This document shows, piece after piece, positions 17,294 through 27,809 of a stretch of DNA of 64,000 nucleotides (the stretch's first letter is position 1; every line of letters begins with the position of its first letter). A program made the translations under genes and the position numbers. The notes under the pieces are model-generated. The model was not told where the DNA came from, did not search any database, and saw nothing but the letters and a program-made list of their open reading frames with translations. Source of the stretch: Aquipseudomonas alcaligenes MRY13-0052 (GTDB lineage: Bacteria; Pseudomonadota; Gammaproteobacteria; Pseudomonadales; Pseudomonadaceae); the NCBI GenBank assembly GCA_000474255.1, contig BATO01000026.1, positions 1 to 64,000 on the forward strand, in the 5' to 3' direction.

Positions 17294-18343
17294 TTAGAAG
17301 TCGGCTTCGGTTTCAGCGACTTCCTTGGCGGAAGCGGCATCAGGCTTGACCGCATCGCGATTGAGCAGTTGCTCGCGAATCAGCTTCTCGACGGCCTTGC
17401 CCACTTCAGGGTTGTCTTCCAGGTACTTGGCGGAATTGGCCTTGCCCTGGCCGATCTTGTTGCCCTGGTAGCTGTACCAGGCGCCGGATTTCTCCAGGAT
17501 GCCCTGCTGTACGCCCAGATCGATGATCTCGCCGTTGCGGTAGATGCCCTTGCCGTAGAGGATCTGGAACTCGGCCTGACGGAAAGGCGGAGCGACCTTG
17601 TTCTTCACGACCTTGACGCGGGTTTCGCTACCCACCACTTCCTCGCCTTCCTTCACCGCGCCGATGCGGCGGATGTCGAGGCGGACGGAGGCGTAGAACT
17701 TCAGGGCGTTACCACCGGTGGTGGTTTCCGGGCTACCAAACATCACGCCGATCTTCATACGGATCTGGTTGATGAAGATGACCAGGCAGTTGGCGTTCTT
17801 GATGTTGCCGGTGATCTTGCGCAGCGCCTGGGACATGAGGCGGGCTTGCAGACCAACGTGGGAGTCGCCCATCTCGCCCTCGATCTCGGCCTTGGGCACG
17901 AGGGCCGCGACGGAGTCGACGATGATCACGTCAACGGCATTGGAACGCACCAGCATGTCGGTGATTTCCAGGGCCTGTTCGCCGGTGTCCGGCTGGGAAA
18001 CCAGCAGGTCGTCGACGTTCACGCCGAGCTTGCCGGCGTAGTCCGGGTCGAGTGCATGTTCAGCGTCGACGAAGGCGCAGGTGGCGCCCATCTTCTGGGC
18101 TTCGGCGATCACGGACAGGGTGAGGGTAGTCTTTCCCGAAGACTCCGGACCGTAGATTTCCACGATACGGCCCTTGGGCAGGCCGCCGATGCCGAGAGCG
18201 ATATCCAGGCCGAGGGAGCCGGTGGAAATAGCCGGAATGGCCTGGCGATCATGATCGCCCATGCGCATGACCGCGCCCTTGCCGAACTGCTTCTCGATCT
18301 GGCCCAGGGCAGCCGACAAAGCACGCTTCTTGTTCTCGTCCAT
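17294..18343 (-). CDS. recA: Recombinase RecA
   Basis: A 349-residue recombinase. Walker A motif GPESSGKTT is at residues 65-73 and the mobile L2 and DNA-binding loops are intact. RecA forms filaments on single-stranded DNA, drives strand exchange and stimulates LexA self-cleavage. The gene has an AGGA site 5 nt before its ATG and a LexA box upstream at 18387, so it is SOS-induced. recX follows. Confidence 0.98.
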   Translation of the reverse strand: MDENKKRALSAALGQIEKQFGKGAVMRMGDHDRQAIPAISTGSLGLDIALGIGGLPKGRIVEIYGPESSGKTTLTLSVIAEAQKMGATCAFVDAEHALDPDYAGKLGVNVDDLLVSQPDTGEQALEITDMLVRSNAVDVIIVDSVAALVPKAEIEGEMGDSHVGLQARLMSQALRKITGNIKNANCLVIFINQIRMKIGVMFGSPETTTGGNALKFYASVRLDIRRIGAVKEGEEVVGSETRVKVVKNKVAPPFRQAEFQILYGKGIYRNGEIIDLGVQQGILEKSGAWYSYQGNKIGQGKANSAKYLEDNPEVGKAVEKLIREQLLNRDAVKPDAASAKEVAETEADF

Positions 18344-18386
18344 TGAAGTCCTCGCTAATCAAGAGGGCCTGACAGGCCACCAACAA

Positions 18387-18402
18387 CTGTATAAGTAGCC
18401 AG
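18387..18402 (-). promoter_or_regulatory. LexA box (SOS box) of recA
   Basis: CTGTATAAGTAGCCAG matches the gamma-proteobacterial LexA consensus CTG-N10-CAG and lies 44 bp upstream of the recA start codon. Confidence 0.9.
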
Positions 18403-18429
18403 TATTATTCCATAGGGCAAGACCCACGC

Positions 18430-18942
18430 CTACCCCTCGGACGCTTTTTCTCCTGCAGCTAGTCGGATAAGCCCATCCAGGGCCCTGGCGACCGTCTGCT
18501 GGCGAACGGCCTGTCGATCGCCATCGAACCGGCAACGGCACGAAGACAAGGAATCGCCATCGGCCCAGGCTAGCCAGACCGTGCCCACCGGCTTCTCCGC
18601 CGAGCCGCCATCAGGCCCTGCCACCCCACTGACCGCCACGGCGAAACGCGCACCACTGGCGAGCCGGGCCCCCTGCGCCATCGCTTCGACCACTTCGCGG
18701 CTGACTGCGCCTACGCGACCGAACAGCTCTTCGGGTACACCCAGTTGCCGGATCTTCTGACGATTGGAATAGGTGACGTAACCGGCTTCGAACCAGGCCG
18801 AGCTGCCGGGAATGCGAGTGATCGCCTCGGCGATACCTCCCCCGGTGCAGGATTCGGCTGTGGTCACCTGGACAGCGAGCTCACGCAACGAATCGCCCAG
18901 GCGGGCAGCGAGCTCGGTCAGCCGTGAATCGATATCGGACAT
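18430..18942 (-). CDS. pncC: Nicotinamide-nucleotide amidohydrolase PncC (CinA C-terminal domain family)
   Basis: A 170-residue stand-alone CinA C-terminal domain protein that deamidates nicotinamide mononucleotide. Family motifs: TTAESCTGGGIAEAIT, then GAVSREVVEAMAQGA and AVSGVAGPDGGSAEKPVGTVWLAW. The ATG at 18942 has GGAG 8 nt upstream; the longer frame starting at 19050 has no support. It lies just upstream of recA but before the recA LexA box, and is divergent from mutS. Confidence 0.93.
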   Translation of the reverse strand: MSDIDSRLTELAARLGDSLRELAVQVTTAESCTGGGIAEAITRIPGSSAWFEAGYVTYSNRQKIRQLGVPEELFGRVGAVSREVVEAMAQGARLASGARFAVAVSGVAGPDGGSAEKPVGTVWLAWADGDSLSSCRCRFDGDRQAVRQQTVARALDGLIRLAAGEKASEG

Positions 18943-19071
18943 GTGCACTCCGGGGTTAAAGCGGGCCAGCGGGATACCGTACACTAGCGCCTTTTGCGTG
19001 CAAGGCTGGGCATGGATTCCTCCTCCCGAACTCACCTTGCCGCCCCACATTCAAGACAGATGCGCTGACAG

Positions 19072-21651
19072 ATGGCCAAAGATACCCAGGACCTTTCCGA
19101 CCACACGCCCATGATGCAGCAGTATTGGCGGCTGAAGAACCAGCACCCGGACCAGCTGATGTTCTATCGCATGGGTGACTTCTACGAGATCTTCTACGAA
19201 GACGCCAAGAAGGCGGCCAAGCTCCTCGACATCACCCTCACCGCCCGCGGACAGTCCGCCGGCAAGTCGATCCCCATGGCGGGCATTCCCTTCCATTCGG
19301 TGGAAGGCTATCTCGCCAAACTGGTGAAGCTGGGCGAGTCGGTGGTCATCTGCGAGCAGATCGGCGACCCGGCCACGAGCAAAGGCCCGGTCGAGCGCCA
19401 GGTGGTGCGCATCATCACCCCCGGCACCATCAGCGATGAGGCCCTGCTGGATGAGCGCCGCGACAACCTGATCGGTGCGGTACTGGGCGACGAACGCCTG
19501 TTCGGCCTGGCCGTGCTCGACATCACCAGCGGCCGCTTCAGCGTGCAGGAGATCAAGGGCTGGGAAAACCTGCTGGCCGAACTCGAGCGCATGAACCCTG
19601 CCGAACTGTTGATCCCGGACGATTGGCCCCAAGGCCTACCAGCGGAGAAACGCCGTGGCGTGCGCCGTCGCGCGCCCTGGGACTTCGACCGGGATTCCGC
19701 ACGCAAAAGCCTGTGCCAGCAGTTCGGCGTGCAGGACCTCAAGGGCTTCGGCTGTGAGAACCTGACCCTGGCCATCGGCGCCGCCGGCTGCCTGCTGGGC
19801 TACGCCAAGGAAACCCAGCGCACCGCCCTGCCCCACCTGCGCAGCCTGCGCCATGATCGCCTGGATGACACGGTGATCCTCGACGGTGCCAGCCGCCGCA
19901 ACCTGGAGCTGGACATCAACCTCGCCGGCGGGCGCGACAACACCCTGCAATCGGTGGTCGACCGCTGCCAGACCGCCATGGGCAGCCGCCTGCTGAGCCG
20001 CTGGCTGAACCGCCCGCTGCGCGACCGCGCCGTACTGGAAGCACGCCAGGACTCCATCAGTTGCCTGCTGGAGCGCTTCCGCTTCGAAGGCCTGCAACCC
20101 CAACTGAAGGAAATCGGCGACGTCGAGCGCGTCCTCGCCCGTATCGGCCTGCGTAACGCCCGCCCTCGCGACCTGGCCCGCCTTCGCGACGCCCTGGCCG
20201 CCCTGCCGGAGCTGCAGCAGGCCATGACCGGTCTGGAAGCACCGCACCTTGGCGTCCTGGCCACCAACATCCGCACCTACCCGGAACTGGCGGAGCTGCT
20301 GGCCCGCGCCATCATCGAAACACCGCCCGCGGTGATCCGTGACGGTGGCGTGATCAAGACCGGCTACGACGCGGAACTGGACGAGCTGCAAGCCCTGAGC
20401 GAGAACGCCGGCCAATACCTGATGGATCTGGAGGCCCGCGAGAAGGCGCGCACCGGCCTGCCCAACCTCAAGGTCGGCTACAACCGCATCCACGGCTACT
20501 TCATCGAACTGCCCCGCGTGCAGGCCGAGCAGGCTCCCGCCGACTACATCCGCCGCCAGACCCTCAAGGGTGCCGAACGCTTCATCACCCCCGAGCTCAA
20601 GGCATTCGAGGACAAGGCGCTATCGGCCAAGAGCCGCGCCCTGGCCCGTGAAAAGATGCTCTACGAGGAGCTGCTGGAGCAGTTGATCGAACAGCTGGCG
20701 CCGCTGCAGGACACCGCCGCCGCTTTGGCCGAGCTGGACGTGCTGAGCAACCTGGCCGAGCGCGCGCTGAACCTCGACCTGAATCGCCCCCGCTTCGTCG
20801 AAGAGCCCTGCATGCGCATCGTGCAAGGCCGCCATCCGGTGGTGGAACAGGTACTGGATACCCCCTTCGTGGCCAACGACCTGTCGCTGGACGACACCAC
20901 GCGCATGCTGATCATCACCGGCCCGAACATGGGCGGTAAATCGACCTACATGCGCCAGACCGCCCTCATCGTCCTGCTGGCCCATATCGGCAGCTTCGTG
21001 CCGGCAGCCAGTTGCGAACTGTCGCCGGTGGACCGGATCTTCACCCGCATCGGCTCCAGCGACGATCTCGCCGGCGGCCGCTCCACCTTCATGGTGGAGA
21101 TGAGCGAGACCGCCAACATCCTGCATAACGCCACCGACAGCAGCCTGGTGCTGATGGACGAAGTGGGCCGTGGCACCAGCACCTTCGACGGTCTGTCCCT
21201 GGCCTGGGCCGCCGCCGAGCACCTGGCGCGCCTGCGCGCCTACACGCTGTTCGCCACCCACTATTTCGAGCTGACCGTGCTGCCGGAAAGCGAGCCGGTA
21301 GTGGCCAACGTCCACCTCAACGCCACCGAGCACAACGAGCGCATCGTCTTCCTGCACCACGTGCTGCCTGGCCCTGCCAGCCAGAGCTATGGACTGGCGG
21401 TGGCTCAGCTTGCGGGCGTTCCAGCCGACGTGATCCAGCGCGCCCGCCAGCATCTGGCGCGCCTGGAGACCACCAGCCTGCCCCACGAAGCGCCGAAAGC
21501 AGCACCTGGGCAACCCGTACCGCCGATGCAGAGCGACATGTTCGCGAGCCTCCCGCACCCGGTACTGGACGAGCTGGCGAAGCTGCAACCAGACGACCTG
21601 ACCCCACGCCGCGCGTTGGAGTTGTTATATACATTGAAGGCTCGAATCTAA
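19072..21651 (+). CDS. mutS: DNA mismatch repair protein MutS
   Basis: An 859-residue mismatch-recognition ATPase of normal length. The mismatch-binding GDFYEIF motif is at residues 36-42. Connector, lever and clamp domains follow. The C-terminal ATPase has Walker [10 protein letters not shown], then [12 protein letters not shown] and FATHYFEL. Divergent from pncC; fdxA lies 138 bp downstream. The Shine-Dalgarno is weak. Confidence 0.98.
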   Translation: MAKDTQDLSDHTPMMQQYWRLKNQHPDQLMFYRMGDFYEIFYEDAKKAAKLLDITLTARGQSAGKSIPMAGIPFHSVEGYLAKLVKLGESVVICEQIGDPATSKGPVERQVVRIITPGTISDEALLDERRDNLIGAVLGDERLFGLAVLDITSGRFSVQEIKGWENLLAELERMNPAELLIPDDWPQGLPAEKRRGVRRRAPWDFDRDSARKSLCQQFGVQDLKGFGCENLTLAIGAAGCLLGYAKETQRTALPHLRSLRHDRLDDTVILDGASRRNLELDINLAGGRDNTLQSVVDRCQTAMGSRLLSRWLNRPLRDRAVLEARQDSISCLLERFRFEGLQPQLKEIGDVERVLARIGLRNARPRDLARLRDALAALPELQQAMTGLEAPHLGVLATNIRTYPELAELLARAIIETPPAVIRDGGVIKTGYDAELDELQALSENAGQYLMDLEAREKARTGLPNLKVGYNRIHGYFIELPRVQAEQAPADYIRRQTLKGAERFITPELKAFEDKALSAKSRALAREKMLYEELLEQLIEQLAPLQDTAAALAELDVLSNLAERALNLDLNRPRFVEEPCMRIVQGRHPVVEQVLDTPFVANDLSLDDTTRMLIITGPNMGGKSTYMRQTALIVLLAHIGSFVPAASCELSPVDRIFTRIGSSDDLAGGRSTFMVEMSETANILHNATDSSLVLMDEVGRGTSTFDGLSLAWAAAEHLARLRAYTLFATHYFELTVLPESEPVVANVHLNATEHNERIVFLHHVLPGPASQSYGLAVAQLAGVPADVIQRARQHLARLETTSLPHEAPKAAPGQPVPPMQSDMFASLPHPVLDELAKLQPDDLTPRRALELLYTLKARI

Positions 21652-21789
21652 CGCCATAGCGCACAAGCTGTTAGAATCCCGCGCGCTCTGGACGAGCTCC
21701 GACCACAAGCCTGAGCCGGAGACGCCATTCCAGAGCCGGGGAGCCCAATTAGCCAGGGTTTCCGAGCCGCCGCTGAGGAGAGAATTAGA

Positions 21790-22113
21790 ATGACCTTCGT
21801 CGTCACCGACAACTGCATCAAATGCAAATACACTGACTGTGTGGAAGTCTGTCCGGTGGACTGCTTCTACGAAGGCCCGAACTTCCTGGTCATTCACCCG
21901 GACGAGTGCATCGACTGCGCACTGTGCGAACCCGAATGCCCGGCCCAGGCCATCTTCTCCGAGGATGAAGTTCCGGAGGATATGCAGGAGTTCATCGAGC
22001 TCAACCGTGATCTCGCTGAAGTCTGGCCGAACATCACCGAGAAGAAAGACGCCCTGGCAGACGCCGAAGAGTGGGATGGCGTCAAAGGCAAGCTCCCGCA
22101 ACTGGAGCGCTGA
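21790..22113 (+). CDS. fdxA: 7Fe ferredoxin FdxA ([3Fe-4S][4Fe-4S])
   Basis: A 107-residue seven-iron ferredoxin. The cysteines are at 9, 12, 17, 21 and 25 and, in the second motif, 40, 43, 46 and 50 ([12 protein letters not shown]). It is a small soluble electron carrier and a possible partner of Fpr. A GGAG site precedes the ATG. A strong terminator follows, convergent with that of rsmZ. The mutS-fdxA-rsmZ-rpoS order matches P. aeruginosa. Confidence 0.96.
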   Translation: MTFVVTDNCIKCKYTDCVEVCPVDCFYEGPNFLVIHPDECIDCALCEPECPAQAIFSEDEVPEDMQEFIELNRDLAEVWPNITEKKDALADAEEWDGVKGKLPQLER

Positions 22114-22127
22114 TCGCCAGACAGCAA

Positions 22128-22157
22128 AAAGGCCCGCAATCGCGGGCCTTTGTTTTT
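22128..22157 (+). terminator. Rho-independent terminator of fdxA
   Basis: A 10-bp stem (AAAGGCCCGC / GCGGGCCTTT) with an AATC loop, followed by GTTTTTT. Confidence 0.93.
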
Positions 22158-22163
22158 TGCGGG

Positions 22164-22188
22164 CAAAAAAAGGGGCGGTTGCCCGCCC
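22164..22188 (-). terminator. Intrinsic terminator of rsmZ
   Basis: Stem GGGCGG / CCGCCC (22173-22188) with a 4-nt loop and seven minus-strand Ts (22165-22171). It faces the fdxA terminator back to back. Confidence 0.92.
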
Positions 22189-22296
22189 ACTCTTTTGTCC
22201 CTATCCCTTTAAATCCCTTTCATCATCCTGATGAGTCACATCCCGTGACGCTCCTGGCCGAAGTCCGTATCGGCCCGCAACGTTCCGTGTTGCATG
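22164..22296 (-). ncRNA. rsmZ: Regulatory small RNA RsmZ
   Basis: Gac/Rsm-pathway RNA that sequesters the translational repressor RsmA/CsrA. It lies between fdxA and rpoS, exactly where rsmZ is found in P. aeruginosa. The minus strand from about 22296 carries eight GGA motifs, several in hairpin loops (for example CATCAGGATGATG) and several in the AGGGA context of the linker. It ends in a 6-bp GC stem (GGGCGG/CCGCCC) followed by seven Ts. The 5' end is inferred from the -10 element TATCAT at 22303-22308 and from the roughly 180-bp distance to the GacA site. Confidence 0.92.
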
Positions 22297-22302
22297 GGGC
22301 TG

Positions 22303-22330
22303 ATGATAGCGACTCCAGGTAATCGAACAA
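22303..22330 (-). promoter_or_regulatory. Inferred rsmZ promoter (-35 TTGTTC, -10 TATCAT)
   Basis: Minus-strand TTGTTC (22325-22330) and TATCAT (22303-22308) are separated by 16 bp, which puts +1 near 22296. Confidence 0.6.
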
Positions 22331-22369
22331 GGGCACCTGTTGGTGAAACAGCGGCGTGCGGCGTTAGGC

Positions 22370-22412
22370 TTAAAAATAAAAAGCCTTTATTTTCAATAAT
22401 TTAAAAATAAAC
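22370..22412. promoter_or_regulatory. AT-rich segment upstream of rsmZ, likely H-NS-family (MvaT/MvaU) target
   Basis: About 43 bp made mostly of A and T (AAAAATAAAAAG ... AATAATTTAAAAATAAA) in a GC-rich chromosome, between the GacA site and the rsmZ promoter. In P. aeruginosa MvaT/MvaU bind AT-rich DNA here; binding in this strain is inference. Confidence 0.55.
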
Positions 22413-22468
22413 CTCAGTGATCTCGCCACATTATCGACTGGCTTTTGACCCATAACACTTACACCACT

Positions 22469-22486
22469 TGTAAGCGAATACTTACA
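22469..22486. promoter_or_regulatory. GacA upstream activating sequence of rsmZ
   Basis: TGTAAGCGAATACTTACA is a perfect match to the GacA consensus TGTAAG-N6-CTTACA and is centred about 180 bp upstream of the inferred rsmZ start, the characteristic spacing. Confidence 0.95.
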
Positions 22487-22549
22487 AGCACGTTATGCGC
22501 AAACAACGAAACGGCGGCATAACCACTTGTTCCTGATCGGCTCCCCAAA

Positions 22550-22577
22550 AAGAAACCCGGCCAAGGCCGGGTTTCTT
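22550..22577 (-). terminator. Rho-independent terminator of rpoS
   Basis: A long stem (AAGAAACCCGG / CCGGGTTTCTT) is followed on the minus strand by a TTT run, 15 bp past the rpoS stop codon. Confidence 0.9.
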
Positions 22578-22591
22578 CGGATCACTATCGG

Positions 22592-23590
22592 TTATTGGAA
22601 CAAGGCATCACTCGAAAGGCCGTTCTTCTCAAGAATCTCCCGCAGGCGCTTCAAGGCTTCCACCTGGATCTGCCTCACCCGTTCCCGGGTCAGTCCGATT
22701 TCCTGGCCGACTTCCTCGAGCGTGCAGCTTTCATGGCCGCGCAAGCCAAAGCGGCGCACGACGACCTCACGCTGTTTGTCCGTCAATTCGGAAAGCCATT
22801 GATCGATGCTCTGCGACAAATCGTCATCCTGCAGCAACTCGCAGGGGTCGGTAGGACGGTCGTCGGTTAGGGTATCGAGCAGCGTCTTGTCCGAATCCGG
22901 GCCCAGGGAAACGTCCACCGAGGTAACCCGCTCGTTCAGGCCGAGCATCCGCTTCACCTCTTCAACCGGCTTCTCGAGCAGGTTGGCGATTTCTTCGGCG
23001 GAGGGCTCGTGATCGAGCTTGTGGGTCAACTCCCGCGCTGCGCGCAGATAGACGTTGAGTTCCTTGACCACATGGATCGGCAGCCGGATGGTCCGGGTCT
23101 GATTCATGATCGCGCGTTCGATGGTCTGGCGTATCCACCAGGTCGCATAGGTGGAGAAGCGGAAGCCCCGCTCCGGGTCGAACTTCTCGACCGCCCTGAT
23201 CAAGCCGAGGTTGCCCTCTTCGATCAGGTCCAGCAGGGAGAGCCCCCGGTTGACATAGCGTCGGGCGATTTTCACCACCAGGCGCAGGTTGCTCTCGATC
23301 ATGCGTTTGCGTCCGGCGGGATCACCACGCTGCGCCAGGCGCGCGAAGTGCACTTCTTCTTCCGGAGTCAGGAGGGGGGAAAAGCCGATTTCGTTGAGGT
23401 AAAGCTGGGTCGCGTCTAGAGCGCGCGTGTAGTCGATGTACTTGTGCTGCTTGAGTGAGCTCGACTTGGATTTGGTGCTGGGGGGAGACTCGTGCTCCTC
23501 GCTCAATCCCTCGTCCATGACGACGCCTGGCTCCAGGAGGAGCAGCTCGTCGTCGACGTCAAACTCCGGCGCTTCTTTATTGAGTGCCAT
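22592..23590 (-). CDS. rpoS: Stationary-phase/general-stress sigma factor RpoS
   Basis: A 332-residue sigma-38. Region 1.2 ([22 protein letters not shown]) and regions 2.1-2.4 ([27 protein letters not shown] ... [20 protein letters not shown]) are followed by region 3 and the region 4.2 helix-turn-helix ([20 protein letters not shown]). The start at 23590 ([14 protein letters not shown]) has an AAGGG site; the longer frame beginning at 23665 is unsupported. In this group the main rpoS promoter lies inside nlpD. Confidence 0.97.
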   Translation of the reverse strand: MALNKEAPEFDVDDELLLLEPGVVMDEGLSEEHESPPSTKSKSSSLKQHKYIDYTRALDATQLYLNEIGFSPLLTPEEEVHFARLAQRGDPAGRKRMIESNLRLVVKIARRYVNRGLSLLDLIEEGNLGLIRAVEKFDPERGFRFSTYATWWIRQTIERAIMNQTRTIRLPIHVVKELNVYLRAARELTHKLDHEPSAEEIANLLEKPVEEVKRMLGLNERVTSVDVSLGPDSDKTLLDTLTDDRPTDPCELLQDDDLSQSIDQWLSELTDKQREVVVRRFGLRGHESCTLEEVGQEIGLTRERVRQIQVEALKRLREILEKNGLSSDALFQ

Positions 23591-23693
23591 TGTTGTTGTC
23601 CCTTGCTGAGTTCGACAACAAGCTCTGACGACGCCATTTCCCTGGCTACGCCTGAGCCCGTCCATCCCACGTGGGTGACGGGCCGACGTCGGA

Positions 23694-24524
23694 TCAACGA
23701 CGAGGCAGATATTGCAGTGGATCTACAGGCTTACCTTGGCGGCGAATTTCAAAGTGAAGCTTCACCCGGTCAGTACCCGTTGAGCCCATCTCTGCAATGG
23801 TCTGTCCGACCTTGACCTGCTGTCCTTCCCGTACCAGCAGCCTGCGGTTGTGACCATAGGCGCTTACGTAGGTATCGCTGTGCTTGATGATCACCAATTC
23901 GCCGTAGCCCCGTAATCCACTCCCGGCGTAAACAACGGAACCATCCGATGCAGCCAAAACAGGCTGGCCTAATTCACCTGCTATATCAATCCCTTTATTC
24001 AAACTACCGTTTGAGGAAAAACGGCCGATCATCGTGCCGTTCGCAGGCCACGCCCAGCCAGTCGCTGAGCGGGTTACAGGCAAGGTCGGGGTCGTTGCCG
24101 GCGTGGTCGCGACAGGTGGCGGCACGGGCTTGGTCGGCTGATTCTGAGCCGGCTGGCTCGGCTGCGTAGTGGGCTGCTTTGGCGGTGGCGTAGTGACGAC
24201 AGGCGCTGTCGCAACGGAACGTACCGGAGCGGAATTGGACTGCCCGTCGAAGCGGATCGTCTGCCCCGGACGGATCACATAGGGCGCGGGAATGTTGTTG
24301 CGGGCAGCCAGGGCTTTCCAGTCCCAGCCGAAACGGAAGGCAATGGAATAGAGGGTATCGCCCCGCTGGACACGGTACTGACCCGTGGTCACCGGCTGGC
24401 GCTGCTGGGCAGCGGCACGGCCATCGCGGTCGACCACCTGCACACCGCCAGGCGGCGAGCTGGCGCAGCCTGCCAGCAACAAGCCGACGGCAACGACGGA
24501 CAACAGTCCTCGTGTGCTTCCCAT
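23694..24524 (-). CDS. nlpD: Lipoprotein NlpD (LysM + degenerate M23), amidase activator
   Basis: A 276-residue outer-membrane lipoprotein. The lipobox cysteine is C20 (LLLAGC), a LysM domain covers about residues 50-93 ([18 protein letters not shown]), a Pro/Thr/Gln linker follows, and a C-terminal M23/LytM domain ends the protein. The catalytic positions are degenerate: asparagine replaces the first metal histidine (LNKGIDI), and lysine replaces the first H of HxH (KLHFEI). That fits a regulator of an amidase such as AmiC rather than a peptidase. The start at 24524 is chosen for GAGG at 7 nt. Confidence 0.94.
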   Translation of the reverse strand: MGSTRGLLSVVAVGLLLAGCASSPPGGVQVVDRDGRAAAQQRQPVTTGQYRVQRGDTLYSIAFRFGWDWKALAARNNIPAPYVIRPGQTIRFDGQSNSAPVRSVATAPVVTTPPPKQPTTQPSQPAQNQPTKPVPPPVATTPATTPTLPVTRSATGWAWPANGTMIGRFSSNGSLNKGIDIAGELGQPVLAASDGSVVYAGSGLRGYGELVIIKHSDTYVSAYGHNRRLLVREGQQVKVGQTIAEMGSTGTDRVKLHFEIRRQGKPVDPLQYLPRR

Positions 24525-24757
24525 GCTGATCCTCTGCCTAATGGCCAGGCTCATTCCTGTCCCCTTTCCCCAACGCCCAAAGGTCGTACTTATTGTGTCG
24601 AATTTATCGTTCAGGGCCAGTTACCCTTTGCTCGTTCCAGGCTGGCCGCTACATGGCCGGGCCGCAACGACGCATCATCTGTCTGCCAATCAGAAAGGCG
24701 ATCGGCGCGCGGGTTCCCCGAAGGTCGGAGGATAGTACGTCGACTCACCCGCCGAGT

Positions 24758-25435
24758 TCAGGCGAGCGGCCCATTGAGCAGCGGCACGAAGCGCACGGCA
24801 TCCAGCACATGGCGCGAGAAGCCCTGCTCCTCGCGGATGATCAGCATCAGTTGCTGAACGTCGCCCGCACCTACCGGAATGACCAGGCGCCCACCGGGAG
24901 CCAGTTGATCCAGCAGCGCCTGGGGCACCTCGGCGGCGCCGGCGGTGACGATGATGCCGTTGTAGGGCGCCAGTGCGGACCAGCCCTCCCAGCCATCGCC
25001 CCAGCGGAACACCACGTTGCGCAGGTTAAGCTCGACCAGGCGCTCCTTGGCGCGATCCTGCAGGCTCTGGATGCGCTCGACGGAGAACACCCGCTCCACC
25101 AGCTGCGCCAGGATGGCGGTCTGGTAGCCGGAGCCGGTACCGATCTCCAGCACCTTGTCCAACGGCCCTGCCGCCAGCAGCAGCTCGCTCATGCGGGCCA
25201 CCATGTACGGCTGGGAGATGGTCTGGTTGTGCCCGATGGGCAGCGCCGTGTCTTCATAGGCGCGATGCGCCAGCGCCTCGTCGACGAACAGATGACGTGG
25301 CGTGCGACGGATGGTTTCCAACACATGGGCGTTGGACAGCCCTTCCTCATAGAGGCGCTGGATCAGACGCTCGCGAGTGCGCTGGGAAGTCATGCCGATC
25401 CCCCGGCGCAGCAGATCGTCCTGCTCGCGAGCCAT
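24758..25435 (-). CDS. pcm: Protein-L-isoaspartate O-methyltransferase
   Basis: Repairs isoaspartyl residues in aged proteins with SAM. The SAM-binding motif [18 protein letters not shown] and the [25 protein letters not shown] segment are family hallmarks. The 225-residue form starts at an ATG that overlaps the surE stop (TGATG) and has GGAGG 8 nt upstream. The commonly annotated 211-residue form would start at 25393 ([10 protein letters not shown]), also with a G-rich site. Both are plausible. Confidence 0.94.
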   Translation of the reverse strand: MAREQDDLLRRGIGMTSQRTRERLIQRLYEEGLSNAHVLETIRRTPRHLFVDEALAHRAYEDTALPIGHNQTISQPYMVARMSELLLAAGPLDKVLEIGTGSGYQTAILAQLVERVFSVERIQSLQDRAKERLVELNLRNVVFRWGDGWEGWSALAPYNGIIVTAGAAEVPQALLDQLAPGGRLVIPVGAGDVQQLMLIIREEQGFSRHVLDAVRFVPLLNGPLA

Positions 25436-26184
25436 CAGAACAGCCTCCCCAGTGAGCCTTCGAGGCTGTCGAGGCCCTGGGTGAACGTACGGTCCAGCTG
25501 CAACGGCGTGATGGAGACGTAGCCCTGCATCACCGCATGGAAGTCGGTACCCGGGCCGCCATCCTCGGCGTCGCCGGCGACCGCGATCCAATAACCTTCC
25601 TTGCCCCGCGGGTTGACCACCTTGACCGGCGCCGCCGCACGGGCGCGATGGCCGAGGCGGGTCACCTGGATGCCGCGGATGCGATCCAGCGGCAGGTTGG
25701 GGACGTTCACGTTGAGCACGGTACGCGGCGGCAGATCGAGCTGGGCATGCCCCTCGACCAGCTTGCGAGCGAAATGCGCGGCAGTGGCGAGGTTCTCCGG
25801 CTGCCGCGAAAGCAGCGAGAAGGCGAACGCCGGCAGCCCGAGGAAGCGGCCCTCGAGAGCAGCCGCGACCGTGCCGGAATAAAGCACGTCGTCACCCAGG
25901 TTGGCACCAAGGTTGATACCGGAAACCACCATGTCCGGCGTCTGCTCCAGCAGGCCGTTGAGCCCGAGGTGCACGCAATCGGTGGGCGTACCGTTGATGC
26001 TGATGTAGCCGTTGTCGAGGCGCTGCGGGCACAGCGGCCGATCCAGGGTGAGCGAGCTGCTGGCACCGCTCTTGTCCTGGTCAGGGGCGATGACCACGCA
26101 ATCGGCATAACTTTCTAGCGCAGCATGCAGGGCGGCGAGGCCGGGTGCATTCACCCCGTCGTCGTTGGAAATCAGAATACGCAT
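25435..26184 (-). CDS. surE: 5'/3'-nucleotidase SurE
   Basis: A 249-residue metal-dependent nucleotidase/phosphatase for nucleoside monophosphates. The metal-binding [10 protein letters not shown] (D8, D9) opens the protein; later motifs are [13 protein letters not shown] and [19 protein letters not shown]. The gene overlaps truD by 13 bp at its start and pcm by 1 bp at its end, inside the ispF-truD-surE-pcm string. Confidence 0.96.
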   Translation of the reverse strand: MRILISNDDGVNAPGLAALHAALESYADCVVIAPDQDKSGASSSLTLDRPLCPQRLDNGYISINGTPTDCVHLGLNGLLEQTPDMVVSGINLGANLGDDVLYSGTVAAALEGRFLGLPAFAFSLLSRQPENLATAAHFARKLVEGHAQLDLPPRTVLNVNVPNLPLDRIRGIQVTRLGHRARAAAPVKVVNPRGKEGYWIAVAGDAEDGGPGTDFHAVMQGYVSITPLQLDRTFTQGLDSLEGSLGRLF

Positions 26185-27230
26185 GGGTTGTCCGTCTGCC
26201 CTGCCGGCACCAGATCGACAAGCTCGCGAACCACTGCGGTAGCGAAGCATCCAGCCGGCAGGACGAATTCCAGTTGCAGAACGTCAGGCTCGGGATAATG
26301 CCACGTAAGGCCGCCGATGGGGAGGCGGAGGATGCGCCGTTCGTGCGCCATGCCCGCATCCGCCAACCAGTCGCGCAAGGCGGGCTCGGCATCGGCCAGC
26401 GCCTGCTCGCGCGCGGCACTGTCGCCGCCCGCCGGGGACGGGCCTTCGCCCCACAGGGCACCGGTCGGATGCAGGTCGAGGATCACCAGGCGCGGGTCCC
26501 GACACTCCTCCTCGCCGGCCATGAAGAAGCTGCGCTTGTCGGTAAAGGCCAGCAGGTCGCCGACTTCGGCACGGTTCCAGCTGCCGCTGGCGACACGCTC
26601 GGCGAGCACGCGGTTGAACAGGTAGCTACGCCCGGCCGACAGCAGACGTGAACGCAGGTTGCGCTGCTCCGGCAGCTCACGCCGCTCGGCAAAGGCACGG
26701 GCGTCGACGACATTGCCACCGCCATGGCCGAAGCGCTGCAGGCCGAAGTAGTTGGGCACACCGCCGGCAGCCATCGCGGTCAGCCGTGCATCCAGGGCCT
26801 CATGGTCAGCGGCCAGGCGCGTGAGGCGCAGGGTAAAACCGTTGGCCGAGTGCGCGCCGCGTTGCAGCTTGCGCTTGTGGCGGGCGCTTTTGAGGATGCG
26901 CAGGCTCGAGTTCTCGGCAGCGGAAAGATCCGGGTCGGCCTTGCCCGGCAGGTGCAGGCTGAACCACTGGCGGGTCAGTGCCTGGCGATCCTTCAGGCCG
27001 GCGTAGCTGATGGTACGCACCGGCACTCCGGCGGCACGGGCGATGCGCCGTGCGGCCTCCTCGGTGTTCAGCTCGCGCTTCTCCACCCACAGCCACAGGT
27101 GTTCGCCTTCGCCGGCGAGGGGGATGTCCAGCACTTCGTCGACCTGGAAGTCTTCGGCGATGGCCTTGAGCACGGCCTGCCCCAGGGGCTCCCCATAGGC
27201 ACGCGGGCCCAGCAGTTCGAGTTCGTTCAT
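26172..27230 (-). CDS. truD: tRNA pseudouridine(13) synthase TruD
   Basis: A 352-residue TruD-family enzyme that forms pseudouridine 13 in tRNA-Glu. The catalytic aspartate is D81 in [11 protein letters not shown], and the [12 protein letters not shown] segment is diagnostic. Its ATG overlaps the ispF stop by 4 bp (ATGA) and its end overlaps surE by 13 bp. Confidence 0.96.
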   Translation of the reverse strand: MNELELLGPRAYGEPLGQAVLKAIAEDFQVDEVLDIPLAGEGEHLWLWVEKRELNTEEAARRIARAAGVPVRTISYAGLKDRQALTRQWFSLHLPGKADPDLSAAENSSLRILKSARHKRKLQRGAHSANGFTLRLTRLAADHEALDARLTAMAAGGVPNYFGLQRFGHGGGNVVDARAFAERRELPEQRNLRSRLLSAGRSYLFNRVLAERVASGSWNRAEVGDLLAFTDKRSFFMAGEEECRDPRLVILDLHPTGALWGEGPSPAGGDSAAREQALADAEPALRDWLADAGMAHERRILRLPIGGLTWHYPEPDVLQLEFVLPAGCFATAVVRELVDLVPAGQTDNPCVF

Positions 27231-27700
27231 GCCTTCAGCAACAGGGCGACTGCGTGAACCGCAATCCCCTCCTCGCGACCGGTGAAACCGAGCTTCTCGG
27301 TGGTGGTGGCCTTGACGTTGACCTGGTCCAGTTCGACGCCGAGGTCTTCGGCGATCAGCGCACGCATGGTCTCGATATGCGGGGCCATCTTCGGCGCCTG
27401 GGCGACGATAGTGGCGTCGACGTTACCGACCTTCCAGCCCTTGTTGCGCACCTGCACCAGCACATGGCGCAGCAGCGCGCGGCTGTCGGCGCCCTTGAAC
27501 TGTGGGTCGGTGTCCGGGAAGTGCTTGCCGATATCACCCAGCGCCGCCGCGCCCAGCAGCGCGTCGGAGAGTGCGTGCAGCAGCACGTCGCCGTCGGAAT
27601 GGGCGATGAGCCCGAACGTGTGAGGGATGCGCACGCCGCCCAGGGTGATGAAATCCCCTTCGCCAAAGCGATGCACGTCGTAACCGTGGCCAATTCGCAT
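27227..27700 (-). CDS. ispF: 2-C-methyl-D-erythritol 2,4-cyclodiphosphate synthase IspF
   Basis: A 157-residue MEP-pathway enzyme. The metal ligands are in GYDVHRF (D8, H10) and the [18 protein letters not shown] motif follows. It acts after IspD and IspE; ispD is at 30.8 kb in this window, not adjacent. The start codon lies 6 bp after the T-run of a terminator, and I see no clear Shine-Dalgarno in between. Confidence 0.96.
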   Translation of the reverse strand: MRIGHGYDVHRFGEGDFITLGGVRIPHTFGLIAHSDGDVLLHALSDALLGAAALGDIGKHFPDTDPQFKGADSRALLRHVLVQVRNKGWKVGNVDATIVAQAPKMAPHIETMRALIAEDLGVELDQVNVKATTTEKLGFTGREEGIAVHAVALLLKA

Positions 27701-27706
27701 AGTCAG

Positions 27707-27731
27707 AAAAACGCCCTGAAAAGTCAGGGCG
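27707..27731 (-). terminator. Intrinsic terminator between fghA and ispF
   Basis: Stem CGCCCTGA / TCAGGGCG (27712-27731) with a 4-nt loop, then five minus-strand Ts. It isolates ispF from upstream adhC-fghA transcription. Confidence 0.88.
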
Positions 27732-27743
27732 CGATTCTAACTG

Positions 27744-27784
27744 AAAGCGGAAGCGGGAAGCGGGAAGCCAGACCGGCTTCCAGC
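27744..27784. repeat. Short GAAGC/GCTTCC-type repeat cluster
   Basis: Repeats of the unit GGAAGCG are followed by an inverted GGCTTCC. It resembles similar short GCTTC/GCTTG repeats near 28.7 and 56.7 kb. Confidence 0.5.
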
Positions 27785-27809
27785 CCTCAGATCACTCCAA
27801 GCGGACTCA

